The notes: generated from the letters alone by a model not told the origin. A stretch of DNA of 64,000 nt from JBOGOC01 sp050747525 (GCA_050747525.1 JBOGOC010000083.1:1-64000); one strand, 5' to 3'; shown: positions 1 to 7,173, counted from the first letter of the stretch. Program-made: numbers and translations.

Positions 1-111
1 ACAATCGGCAGCGCCGGCACTCGTACCTCGGCTATCGAACCCCGGAGGAGTTTGAGAAAGCCGAGTTGGGGGCCGCATAACATACCTGTCCACGAAACTG
101 AGGGAAGTTCG
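1..111 (+). mobile_element. 3' end of an IS3-family insertion sequence
   Basis: The window opens inside an insertion sequence. The transposase stop codon is at 78-80. It is followed at about 85-109 by a segment (TGTCCACGAAACTGAGGGAA, then GTTC) of the type usually found at the right end of IS3-family elements. The expected terminal CA dinucleotide is not obvious, so the boundary is approximate. The left end lies outside the window. Whether the element is intact cannot be seen. Confidence 0.7.
3..80 (+). CDS. IS3-family transposase OrfB, C-terminal fragment
   Basis: Only the last 25 codons are present. The reading frame gives RQRRHSYLGYRTPEEFEKAE and ends in GAA before a TAA stop. The pattern RRHSxLGYxTPxEFE is the characteristic C-terminal tail of the DDE integrase-type transposase (OrfB) of IS3-family elements, just downstream of the catalytic glutamate region. 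The start and the catalytic DDE residues lie outside the window, so activity cannot be judged. Confidence is high for the family, and the subgroup (IS3, IS150 and so on) cannot be assigned. Confidence 0.85.
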   Translation, partial: NRQRRHSYLGYRTPEEFEKAELGAA

Positions 112-128
112 GGCTCCTGAGGGCCGCC

Positions 129-143
129 GGAGACCACTCCCCG
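129..143 (+). repeat. Box repeat GGAGACCACTCCCCG, copy 1
   Basis: This is an exact 15-base box, the first of three in the same orientation at the left end of the window. The inverse complement recurs at 44682-44696. Confidence 0.75.
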
Positions 144-176
144 CCTCCGGCGCTCGCGAAGACACTCGTCAGCCCC

Positions 177-191
177 GGAGACCACTCCCCG
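177..191 (+). repeat. Box repeat GGAGACCACTCCCCG, copy 2
   Basis: This box is identical to that at 129-143 and lies 48 bases downstream in the same orientation. A similar pairing of boxes, 44 bases apart, occurs at 44638 and 44682. Confidence 0.75.
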
Positions 192-304
192 TCACCCGCC
201 TAACCGTTAAGAAGAGAGAAGACCAGGACCGAGCTCGCGGGAGCGCGCGCGATCATCCGGTCTTCGTTCGGCGCAGATTGCCTGACGCGGTGGCTGCGAG
301 CCGA

Positions 305-396
305 CTCACGCGAGGCCGGGGGCGAGGAGGGAATGGAGCGAGTGCGGCGTGGCCAACGCCACGCCGCCGAGCGCGCCTCGGAGACCACTCCCCGCC
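305..396 (-). repeat. Dispersed hairpin-plus-box element, left copy
   Basis: Read on the minus strand this element is: box (394-380), hairpin, then a C-rich arm ending CTCGCGTGAG. The hairpin has a 10-bp perfect stem, GCGGCGTGGC (344-353) with GCCACGCCGC (358-367), closed by the loop CAAC (354-357). The same order of parts is found on the plus strand at 44680-44763. There the loop and inner stem (GTGGC) are kept while outer stem bases are changed in pairs. The function is unknown. It could be a REP/MITE-like mobile repeat or a structured RNA. Confidence 0.7.
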
Positions 397-499
397 CCCG
401 GCCGCCATGGAAGCAGGACAGCCGCCGGGAAGCCTCGAGCGGGACCCTCCGCCTGGCACGGGGCTGCCCATGACATCGCACGTGAGATAGCATCGGCCG

Positions 500-2209
500 G
501 TGAGCTACTGGAAGCTGGCAGCCAACGCCGCCTGGGCAGGCGTGTACGCCACGTTCGCCATGGCGTGCCTGGTGGTCCTCCTCAACGGAGTGCCACCCGC
601 GCGATCCAGCGGCATGGAGCTGGCGCGTGCGATGGCTTCGCTCGCTCCCGTCTACGTCCCCGTCACCGCCCTCGTCCTGACGACCCTGTTCGTCTTCCTG
701 CGCTTCTTCGCCGTGCGCCGTCTGAGCCCGAGATGGCAGAGCCTCAAGGCCATCGTCTGGTTCGCCACGACGGCTCTGTTCGGGTGCGCCGCGCTGTACG
801 CGCTGAACGCGAGGTCGGTCGGTGAACTGCTTCCTCCCGACGCGCGGGAGATCCTCCGCACGGACGTGACGGTCATGTCCGCCTGTTTCCTGCTGTCGTG
901 CGCGCTGGCTTCGATGGCTCAGGTGAAAGCGAGAGGCCCGGCGAGGCGGCTGAGGATCCTGGCCGCTGCGGTCCTGATGATCCCGGTGTTGGTGCTGACC
1001 ACCTCCGTGACGGGACGGTCGGCGCGCTCGACCCCGCCGGCCCGGCCCGGTCGGGCCGCCGAGGTCGTCGCGGACGCGGAGAACATGATGGCCACCGTGG
1101 GCGAGGGGAGGCTGGTGCTGCTGGCCATGGACGCCGCGTCGATGGATCACCTCCTGCCCCTGGTGGCGGCGGGGGAGCTTCCCTCGTTCGAGAAGATGAT
1201 GCGCAAGGGAGCCTCCTCGCGCCTCGACACCGTGCACCCCTGCATGCCGGAGGTGGCCTGGGATTCCCTTCTGACGGGGAGACCGGCGTGGGCATCGGGA
1301 TGGCGGGCCACGGAGCGCCACGCGCTCCCCATGGGGCCGGACGGACTGGCCATTCTTCCGCGAGGCCTGGGGATGGCGTGGCTTCGCGGATGGGGATACG
1401 TCACCAGCGCGGCCCAGGAGGGCCCGGCATGGAGTGAAGGCTCCATCTGGGAATTCTCGCGGCACGCGGGGCTGAGCACCGTCCTCGCAGGATGGGGCTC
1501 CGCGCCGCCGTCCCTGCACGATGCCGGGCGCGTGGCGGGCCGTCTGCAGCGCATCCTGGGAGAGGCGGAAGGCACGGTGGCGCATGACGCCGGGGCCCTC
1601 GACGCCCTGCGGGATGCGGTGGCGCTCGACATGGCCGTGCGGGACGAAGCGCTCGAGGCCACGAAGAGCGTGGGCCACGGCCCCCGGCTGCTGGCCGTGC
1701 GCCTGCGGGGGCTCGCCGAGGTGACACGACGCTATCTCCGCTACCACGCCCCGGCCGAGTTCGGCGAGCCGGCCTCGCGGGCGGGCGGGCCGCTGAGCCG
1801 CGTGGTGACGGGCTACTACGAGTTCCTGGACGAGATCCTGGGAGAGCAGCTGGACGCGGCCGGCGAGACCGGGTTCGTGATGATCGTCTCGGCCCACGGC
1901 GTGGAGCCGATCCCCATGACCGATCGCATTGCCGCCTGGGTGGGGGCCCGCAAGGCGCAGGAAGGGATCTCGGGGTCGTGGCGCCGCGGTCCTGACGGTA
2001 TCTTCCTGCTGCACGGGCCCGGGGTCCAGGCGGGCGTGCGCCCCGAGGAGGTGGACCTGCTGGACGTCGCGCCCACGGCCATCTACCTGATGGGGCTCCC
2101 CATCGAGCCGGGCATGCGCGGCGGGCTGCTGCGCCGGGTGCTGCGCCCCGAGTTTCTGGAGGGGCATCCCGTGCACGTGGTCCCGGGCGGTTCAGCGAAA
2201 CCTCTTTGA
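500..2209 (+). CDS. Membrane-anchored alkaline-phosphatase-superfamily protein (type I phosphodiesterase-like), altered active site
   Basis: This 569-aa protein starts at GTG 500. About five hydrophobic segments lie in the first 175 residues and a soluble domain follows from about residue 200, so the domain is probably held at the membrane on the outer face. LLAMDAASMD (metal-ligand Asp about 211), the LPSFEKMMRKGA stretch, SLLTGRP and the late PDGIFLLHGPGV pattern place it in the nucleotide pyrophosphatase/phosphodiesterase branch of the alkaline phosphatase superfamily. Two key positions are changed: the usual nucleophile Thr is Cys248 (HPCMPEVAW), and the metal-binding SDHG motif reads SAHG (464-467). 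It may therefore be a pseudo-enzyme or use altered chemistry. The substrate is unknown. It stands alone upstream of the pyr operon, whose promoter overlaps its stop codon. Confidence 0.75.
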   Translation: MSYWKLAANAAWAGVYATFAMACLVVLLNGVPPARSSGMELARAMASLAPVYVPVTALVLTTLFVFLRFFAVRRLSPRWQSLKAIVWFATTALFGCAALYALNARSVGELLPPDAREILRTDVTVMSACFLLSCALASMAQVKARGPARRLRILAAAVLMIPVLVLTTSVTGRSARSTPPARPGRAAEVVADAENMMATVGEGRLVLLAMDAASMDHLLPLVAAGELPSFEKMMRKGASSRLDTVHPCMPEVAWDSLLTGRPAWASGWRATERHALPMGPDGLAILPRGLGMAWLRGWGYVTSAAQEGPAWSEGSIWEFSRHAGLSTVLAGWGSAPPSLHDAGRVAGRLQRILGEAEGTVAHDAGALDALRDAVALDMAVRDEALEATKSVGHGPRLLAVRLRGLAEVTRRYLRYHAPAEFGEPASRAGGPLSRVVTGYYEFLDEILGEQLDAAGETGFVMIVSAHGVEPIPMTDRIAAWVGARKAQEGISGSWRRGPDGIFLLHGPGVQAGVRPEEVDLLDVAPTAIYLMGLPIEPGMRGGLLRRVLRPEFLEGHPVHVVPGGSAKPL

Positions 2210-2233
2210 ACCGCCGGGGCGCTGTGCTATCCT
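2206..2233 (+). promoter_or_regulatory. Predicted sigma-70-type promoter of the pyr operon
   Basis: A -35 box TTGAAC (2206-2211) and a -10 box TATCCT (2228-2233) are separated by 16 bases. The -35 box overlaps the stop codon of the preceding gene. Transcription would begin about 2240, immediately before the PyrR RNA element. Confidence 0.55.
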
Positions 2234-2240
2234 GCACCCG

Positions 2241-2271
2241 CCTTTAAGCGCGCCCGGAGAGGCGGGAAAGG
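2241..2271 (+). promoter_or_regulatory. PyrR-binding RNA element in the pyr leader
   Basis: CCTTT (2241-2245) pairs with AAAGG (2267-2271). The enclosed segment contains CCCGGAGAGGCGGG, which matches the known PyrR-binding loop consensus (CCAGAGAGGC flanked by a stem ending in AAGG). In the family, PyrR bound to UMP holds this hairpin and lets a downstream terminator form. The terminator is present at 2340-2365. Confidence 0.7.
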
Positions 2272-2339
2272 ACCGAAAGAAGGATGAGGACGAGAGCAGG
2301 CATGCGTTCGCGTCGCCCGCGAATCGTCACCCGCCACTG

Positions 2340-2365
2340 ACCGCCGGATTCGGCGGTTTTTTTTT
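2340..2365 (+). terminator. Attenuator terminator of the pyr operon
   Basis: A 7-bp stem, ACCGCCG (2340-2346) with CGGCGGT (2351-2357), has the loop GATT and runs directly into nine T residues (2357-2365). It is a textbook intrinsic terminator lying between the promoter and pyrR, so it must act as an attenuator. Confidence 0.85.
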
Positions 2366-2400
2366 GCTCCGGGGCGCTGCGAGGAAATCAGGAGCGGCGC

Positions 2401-2958
2401 ATGCCCGAACAGCCCGAGCCCGTGCTGGGCGTGGTGATGGACGAAGCGACCATCGACCGCGCGCTCACCCGCATGGCCCACGAGATCCTCGAGAAACACC
2501 GGGGCGCGGACGACCTGGCCCTGGTGGGGATCCGCACCCGCGGGGTCCCTCTGGCCCAGCGCCTGGCGGCCAAGATCCGCGCCATCGAAGGGCGTGACGT
2601 GCCGGTGGGGACCCTGGACATCAACCTCTACCGCGACGACGTGACCACCATCGCGGAGCACCCGGTGCTGCGCAAGACGGAGATCCCGTTCCCCATGGAC
2701 CGGCGCAAGATCATCCTGGTGGACGACGTGCTGTTCACCGGGCGCACCATCCGGGCCGCGCTGGACGCCCTGATCGACCTGGGGCGGCCCCGCCGCATCC
2801 AGCTCTGCGTCCTGGTGGATCGCGGCCATCGCGAGCTGCCCATCCGCGCCGACTACGTCGGCAAGAACATCCCCACGTCGCTGGATCAGCAGGTGCGCGT
2901 GAGCCTGAAGGAATCCGACGGGCGTGAGAGCGTCGAGCTGATCCGGAAGAGAGGCTGA
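2401..2958 (+). CDS. pyrR: Bifunctional pyr operon regulator / uracil phosphoribosyltransferase PyrR
   Basis: This 185-aa protein matches the usual PyrR length of about 180. The PRPP-binding loop of the type I phosphoribosyltransferase fold is clear: IILVDDVLFTGRTIRAALDA at about residues 103-122. PyrR binds the leader RNA of pyrimidine genes when UMP is high and causes early termination. It also makes UMP from uracil and PRPP. Its own leader carries both a PyrR-loop-like element and a terminator, so the operon is probably autoregulated. The ATG at 2401 follows AGGAGCGGC. pyrB begins two bases after its stop. Confidence 0.93.
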   Translation: MPEQPEPVLGVVMDEATIDRALTRMAHEILEKHRGADDLALVGIRTRGVPLAQRLAAKIRAIEGRDVPVGTLDINLYRDDVTTIAEHPVLRKTEIPFPMDRRKIILVDDVLFTGRTIRAALDALIDLGRPRRIQLCVLVDRGHRELPIRADYVGKNIPTSLDQQVRVSLKESDGRESVELIRKRG

Positions 2959-2960
2959 CC

Positions 2961-3899
2961 ATGCAGCTGAAGAGCCGTCATCTATTAGGCACCGAGGCGC
3001 TCACCCCGGAGGAGATCTCCCTCATCCTGGACACGGCGGAATCGTTCGCCGAAGTGTCGCAGCGCGAGATCAAGAAGGTGCCCATGCTGCGCGGGCAGAC
3101 GGTCATCAACCTCTTCATGGAGCCCAGCACCCGCACGCGCACCTCGTTCGAGCTGGCCGAGAAGCGGCTGTCGGCCGATTCGCTCAACTTCTCGGCGAGC
3201 ACCAGCAGCGTGGTGAAAGGCGAAACATTGCGAGACACGGCACGCAACCTGGAGGCGATGAACCCCGACTTCATCGTCATCCGGCATGGCATGCCAGGGG
3301 CGCCCCACTTCCTGAGCCGCGTCCTGGGCAAGCCCTCCATCGTGAACGCCGGCGACGGGTCGCACGAGCATCCCACGCAGGCCCTGCTGGACGCTTTCAC
3401 CATCCGGCAGAAGAAGCGGCGCCTCGCCGGACTGAAGGTGGTGATCGTGGGAGACATCCTGCACAGCCGGGTGGTGCGCTCCAACATCTTTCTGCTGAAG
3501 AAGATGGGGGCGGAGGTCACGGTGGCGGGGCCCCTCACCCTGATGCCGATCGGCATCCACGACCTGGGCGTGCGCGTGAGCCACAACCTGGACGAGGCGG
3601 TGGAGGGGGCGGACGTGATCATGATGCTGCGCATCCAGATGGAGCGACAGGGGAAGGGGTTCTTCCCTTCGGTGCGCGAGTACTTCGATCTGTTCGGCCT
3701 CACCTCCGAGAGGGTCGCGCGCGCCGCCGAGAACGTCATCATCATGCATCCCGGCCCGATCAACCGCGGGGTGGAGATCTCGAGCGAGGTGGCGGACGGG
3801 CCCTATTCGGTGATCCTCGCGCAGGTGACCAACGGCATCGCCGTCCGCATGGCGGTGCTCTATCTGCTGGCCGGCGGCGCTCCGCCGCAGGCGGCGTGA
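2961..3899 (+). CDS. pyrB: Aspartate carbamoyltransferase catalytic subunit
   Basis: This 312-aa enzyme joins carbamoyl phosphate and aspartate to N-carbamoyl-aspartate, the committed step of pyrimidine synthesis. The carbamoyl-phosphate motif STRTRTS is at residues 56-62 and the aspartate-loop motif MHPGPINRGVEI begins at residue 262, both intact. The length fits the catalytic subunit of the family. No pyrI regulatory subunit is adjacent, so control is likely to be by the PyrR attenuator. The gene is tightly packed between pyrR and pyrC and overlaps the latter's possible GTG start by four bases. Confidence 0.97.
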   Translation: MQLKSRHLLGTEALTPEEISLILDTAESFAEVSQREIKKVPMLRGQTVINLFMEPSTRTRTSFELAEKRLSADSLNFSASTSSVVKGETLRDTARNLEAMNPDFIVIRHGMPGAPHFLSRVLGKPSIVNAGDGSHEHPTQALLDAFTIRQKKRRLAGLKVVIVGDILHSRVVRSNIFLLKKMGAEVTVAGPLTLMPIGIHDLGVRVSHNLDEAVEGADVIMMLRIQMERQGKGFFPSVREYFDLFGLTSERVARAAENVIIMHPGPINRGVEISSEVADGPYSVILAQVTNGIAVRMAVLYLLAGGAPPQAA

Positions 3900-5236
3900 A
3901 GGAGACGGCGCGGATGGCAGGGCTGCTCCTGAGAGGCGGCCGGGTGATCGACCCGGCCAACGGCATCGACGACCTGCGCGACGTGCGCGTCGACCAGGGA
4001 CGGATCGCGCGGGTGGAGCGCGGTCTGCGCCCGCAGCCGGACGAGCGCGTGATCGAGTGCGACGGCGCGGTGGTGGCTCCCGGGTTCGTGGACATGCACG
4101 TCCATCTGCGCGAGCCCGGCCGCGAGGACAAGGAGACCATCGCCTCCGGCAGCCGCGCCGCGGCGGCGGGCGGATTCACCTCGGTGGCCTGCATGCCCAA
4201 CACGCAGCCCGTCAACGACGACCCCAGCGTCACGGAGTACATCAAGGCGCGGGCGGACGAGCAGCGCCGCCGCCACGATCGCGATCCGGCCCAGGCGTTC
4301 GTGAAAGTGCACCCCATCGGGGCGATCAGCAAGGGGCTCAGAGGGGAGCAGCTGGCCGAAATCGGGGGCCTGGTGCGGCAGGGATGCGTGGCCATCTCCG
4401 ACGACGGCCACCCCGTCTCCTCCAGCTTCCTCATGCGCAAGGCTCTCGAATACGCCCGCATGTTCGACGTGCCGGTCATCAACCACGCGCAAGACCTGGT
4501 GCTGTCCAACGAGGGGGTGATGAACGAGGGGTTCCATGCCACTGTCCTGGGCCTGAAGGGGCTGAACGGGGCCGCCGAGGACGTGATGGTGTACAGGGAC
4601 ATCCGCCTGGCCGAGCTGTGCGGAGGGCGCCTGCACGTGCCGCACATCAGCACGCGCCAGTCGCTGACGATGGTGCGCGAGGCCCGCGCGCGGGGAGTGG
4701 CCGTGACCTGCGAGGCGACGCCCCACCACTTCTGCCTCACCGACGAGGCGGTGTGCGGGTACGACACCAACACCAAGATGAACCCGCCGCTGCGCGACGA
4801 GTCCGATCGGGCCGCCGTGCTGGAGGCGCTGGCCGACGGCACCATCGATGCCGTGGCCTCGGACCACGCTCCGCACACCATCGAAGAGAAGGACGTGGAG
4901 TACGATCAGGCGCCGTTCGGCGTGGTGGGGCTGGAGACCTCGGTGGCCCTCGGGCTGGACCGGCTGGTCGGGACGAAGCGCATCGATCTGACCCGGTTCG
5001 TGCGCCTCTACAGCACGAACCCGGCCTCCATCCTGAAGCTGCCTCCGGGGACCGGCACGCTTTCCGTGGGCGCGGACGCGGACATCACGGTCTTCTCGAC
5101 GTCCCGACCGACCACCGTCGATCCCTCGCACTTCCGCTCGCGCAGCCGCAACACTCCCTTCGGAGGATGGACGCTGACCGGAGCGGTCCTGGCCACCGTG
5201 GTCTCTGGCCGCGTCGTCCATCAGCTCCCGCTCTGA
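3896..5236 (+). CDS. pyrC: Dihydroorotase (class I)
   Basis: This is a 446-aa amidohydrolase that cyclises carbamoyl-aspartate to dihydroorotate. DMHVHLREPG (metal-binding HxH about residues 68-70), a lysine-containing HPIGAI segment, the histidine-bearing HVPHIST, and SDHAPH with the downstream FGVVGLET pattern mark the zinc enzyme of the class I family, the type commonly clustered with pyrB. The GTG at 3896 overlaps the pyrB stop in a GTGA. An ATG at 3914 (MAGLLLRGGRVIDPANG) fits the usual N-terminus equally well and would shorten it by six residues. It is the last gene of the visible pyr operon; carA, carB, pyrD, pyrE and pyrF are not in the window. Confidence 0.95.
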   Translation: MKETARMAGLLLRGGRVIDPANGIDDLRDVRVDQGRIARVERGLRPQPDERVIECDGAVVAPGFVDMHVHLREPGREDKETIASGSRAAAAGGFTSVACMPNTQPVNDDPSVTEYIKARADEQRRRHDRDPAQAFVKVHPIGAISKGLRGEQLAEIGGLVRQGCVAISDDGHPVSSSFLMRKALEYARMFDVPVINHAQDLVLSNEGVMNEGFHATVLGLKGLNGAAEDVMVYRDIRLAELCGGRLHVPHISTRQSLTMVREARARGVAVTCEATPHHFCLTDEAVCGYDTNTKMNPPLRDESDRAAVLEALADGTIDAVASDHAPHTIEEKDVEYDQAPFGVVGLETSVALGLDRLVGTKRIDLTRFVRLYSTNPASILKLPPGTGTLSVGADADITVFSTSRPTTVDPSHFRSRSRNTPFGGWTLTGAVLATVVSGRVVHQLPL

Positions 5237-5282
5237 GAGCAGGCCCGTCCAGAGCACGCCCGTGAAGAACACGGCCGGCATC

Positions 5283-5315
5283 GGGAAATCCCCGATTCGT
5301 AATCGGGGATTTCCC
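5283..5315. promoter_or_regulatory. 15-bp perfect inverted repeat between pyrC and a response regulator gene
   Basis: GGGAAATCCCCGATT (5283-5297) is followed by CGT and then its exact complement AATCGGGGATTTCCC (5301-5315). No T-run follows on the plus strand, so it is a weak candidate terminator for the pyr operon. Its symmetry and its position about 75 bases upstream of a NarL/LuxR-type regulator also suit an operator bound by a dimer. Which role applies cannot be told from sequence alone. Confidence 0.6.
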
Positions 5316-5388
5316 CGGTTTCGCCGTTGAGTGAATTCGCCTAGGATGACGGCGTCATCGCGTCAGCCGTCCGCACGGGGAGATCCAG

Positions 5389-6021
5389 ATGCCTCTTCGA
5401 ATCCTTCTCGCCGACGACCACGTGATCGTGCGCCAGGGATTCAAGCTCCTGCTGGAGCAAGCCGGATTCCAGGTGGTGGGCGAGGCCGCTGACGGACGCG
5501 AGGCGGTGCGGTTGGCCGCCGATTCCAAGCCCGACGTGGCCCTCATCGATCTGGCCATGCCCATGCTGAACGGCCTGGACACCTGTCGCGAGATCAGCAA
5601 GGTGTCCCCCGCAACGCGGACCATCCTGCTCACCATGTATTCCGAGGAGCAGTACATCCTGGAGGCGCTGCGGGCGGGCGTCACAGGGTACCTGCTCAAG
5701 GCCAAGGCTTCCACGGATCTCGAGCAGGCCATCCGCGAGGTATCACGCGGTGCCGTGTATCTCAGCCCGGGGATCTCCCGCAACGTGGTGCAGGCCTACC
5801 TGCACAGCGGCGAGCCTCTCACCGACCCCCTCAGTCCCCGCGAGCGCGAGGTGCTCCAGCTGGTGGCCGAAGGCAAGACCACCAAGGAGATCGCCTCGGT
5901 GCTGGGGATCAGCGTGAAGACGGTGGAATCGCACCGGACCCGCATCATGGCCAAGCTCAACATCCACGAAACGGCCGGTCTGGTACGCTATGCCATCCGT
6001 CAGGGGCTCATCCAGGCCTGA
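5389..6021 (+). CDS. NarL/LuxR-family response regulator
   Basis: This 210-aa regulator has an N-terminal receiver (about 1-120) with the acidic pair in LLADDHV, phospho-acceptor Asp54 (ALIDLAMP), a switch Thr and the conserved Lys in YLLKAKA. A LuxR-type helix-turn-helix follows at about 148-205 (LSPREREVLQLVAEGKTTKE and the recognition helix VKTVESH). It is expected to be phosphorylated by a sensor kinase and bind DNA as a dimer. No kinase gene is adjacent. The palindrome at 5283-5315 lies upstream and may be its target or an autoregulatory site. The genes it controls are not known. Confidence 0.9.
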   Translation: MPLRILLADDHVIVRQGFKLLLEQAGFQVVGEAADGREAVRLAADSKPDVALIDLAMPMLNGLDTCREISKVSPATRTILLTMYSEEQYILEALRAGVTGYLLKAKASTDLEQAIREVSRGAVYLSPGISRNVVQAYLHSGEPLTDPLSPREREVLQLVAEGKTTKEIASVLGISVKTVESHRTRIMAKLNIHETAGLVRYAIRQGLIQA

Positions 6022-6152
6022 GCGGGCGACCCACTGCCCGCAGGCTATTTCCGCCGGGTGAATGGGGGAGAACACTCATTGGGTCCGTGCGGATGGTCGC
6101 CTACTCTTGTCTGAGTACGGATCGAGTTCCCAACGCCCCGCGCGGGAGAACC

Positions 6153-6899
6153 ATGCAGAGCGACGACCGCCGTCTCGCCACGGCCCAGAAGATACTTCTC
6201 GTAGTGGAGCAGCAGGACCTCGTGGACCAGCTACGGCCGGCCCTGGAGCACGAGGGGTACAGGGTGGTCGTGTCACGCGAAGTTGAGGAGGCGCTGCGCG
6301 CGGTGACCGAGGAGACACCGGACCTGGCCGTGCTGGACATCGGCATGCCGGGGCTGGAGGGTGGGGCCTTCCTCAAGCGCATGCGGCGCAACCCCGAGAC
6401 CGCCCGCCTGCCGGTGCTGGCCCTGAGCGGCGAAGGGGAGAACGTGGACAAGGTCATCGGGCTGGAGCTCAGCGCCGAAGACTTCATGACGCGTCCCTAC
6501 AGTCCCATCGAGCTGGTGGCCAGGGTGCGCGCCCTGCTGCGCCGCAGCTCGATGGCGCCTCCGGCGCGCGTCCTGCGCGCGGGCGAGATCGAGATGGACC
6601 TGGACCGGTATACGGTCACGGTGCAGGGCAAGGAGATCCGCCTCACCACCAAGGAGTTCGAGCTCCTGCGCACCCTCCTGGAAGCCAAGGGCCGGGCCCT
6701 AAGGCGCGAGTTCCTCATGGAGAAGGTCTGGAGCTACGATCGCGACGCCGACATCGAGTCGCGCACGGTGGACGTGCACATCCGGCGCCTTCGTGAGAAG
6801 CTGGGCACGGAAGGGCGGCGCATCCTGACGGTGCGCAACGTCGGCTATCGCTTCCACACGGCCGCCGAGTGGATCCGTTTCGGATCGTCAGGCGGCTGA
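6153..6899 (+). CDS. OmpR/PhoB-family response regulator with a degenerate receiver
   Basis: I take the ATG at 6153, preceded by CGGGAGAACC, giving 248 aa. An in-frame GTG at 6087 would add 22 residues. The receiver (about 10-125) has the acceptor Asp62 (AVLDIGMPG), but the acidic pair is replaced by Glu19-Gln20 (LLVVEQQD) and the conserved Lys by Arg114 (MTRPYSP). The winged-helix OmpR domain (about 140-240) is intact, with RLTTKEFELL, ESRTVDVHIRRLREKL and VRNVGYRF. The changed pocket suggests weak or absent metal-dependent phosphorylation, although the acceptor survives. It follows another response regulator with no kinase between them. Confidence 0.85.
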   Translation: MQSDDRRLATAQKILLVVEQQDLVDQLRPALEHEGYRVVVSREVEEALRAVTEETPDLAVLDIGMPGLEGGAFLKRMRRNPETARLPVLALSGEGENVDKVIGLELSAEDFMTRPYSPIELVARVRALLRRSSMAPPARVLRAGEIEMDLDRYTVTVQGKEIRLTTKEFELLRTLLEAKGRALRREFLMEKVWSYDRDADIESRTVDVHIRRLREKLGTEGRRILTVRNVGYRFHTAAEWIRFGSSGG

Positions 6900-6969
6900 C
6901 GCCGCCCCGCCGGAAATCCGGCGCGCGATAGTTTACTTACAATTTCCCCAGTCATCATCCTCCCGTAGT

Positions 6970-7085
6970 GTCCATGGGGTACGTTCCTTCGCTGTACTGC
7001 GTCTTGCGGAGGCCCCCCCAACTGGGATTTGACCCGCCACAGGGTGGCGGGTGACGCGTCGCCCCGGCGTCAGGGCACCATGGAC
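6970..7085 (+). ncRNA. Possible structured leader upstream of the secreted multidomain protein
   Basis: No gene is seen in 6900-7173. An 8-bp closing helix can form between GTCCATGG (6970-6977) and CCATGGAC (7078-7085). It encloses a 7-bp hairpin (CCCGCCA 7033-7039 with TGGCGGG 7045-7051) directly followed by a 6-bp hairpin (TGACGC 7052-7057 with GCGTCA 7067-7072). A GTAC/GTAC pair lies near the 5' side. The arrangement resembles a multi-branched RNA, but it matches no riboswitch consensus I can recognise. In a GC-rich genome, chance pairing is possible. Confidence 0.3.
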
Positions 7086-7173
7086 TCACTGACCTCAGGC
7101 CGATGACCCCCGCCTGGTCGAGGGCCTCGGACGGTATTGGTGATCCTCCGCGGACGGTTCTCGGAGGGATCAC

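Larger units (their letters stand above)
112..499. other. Gene-free stretch with short repeats between the IS end and the first gene
   Basis: No credible gene is seen in these 388 bases. The open frames crossing it are Arg/Pro/Ala-rich shadows without ribosome binding sites. It holds three exact copies of the box GGAGACCACTCCCCG (129-143, 177-191, 380-394) and one copy of a longer hairpin-plus-box element (305-396) that recurs inverted at 44680-44763. The first two boxes are 48 bases apart. Confidence 0.7.

Noticed and set aside
129..394. The repeated box as a CRISPR array
   Set aside because: Only three boxes of 15 bases with unequal spacing (48 and 203 bases), no cas genes, and the repeats recur inverted elsewhere.
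200..2176. A 658-codon open frame on the minus strand across the phosphatase-like gene
   Set aside because: It is His/Arg/Gly/Pro-rich with no domain, lies antisense to a gene with clear membrane segments and motifs, and is a usual artefact of high-GC coding sequence.
6900..7173. A c-di-GMP or other named riboswitch before the secreted protein
   Set aside because: No conserved GEMM core or other known aptamer sequence was found; only generic pairing is visible, so it is listed as a possible structured leader.
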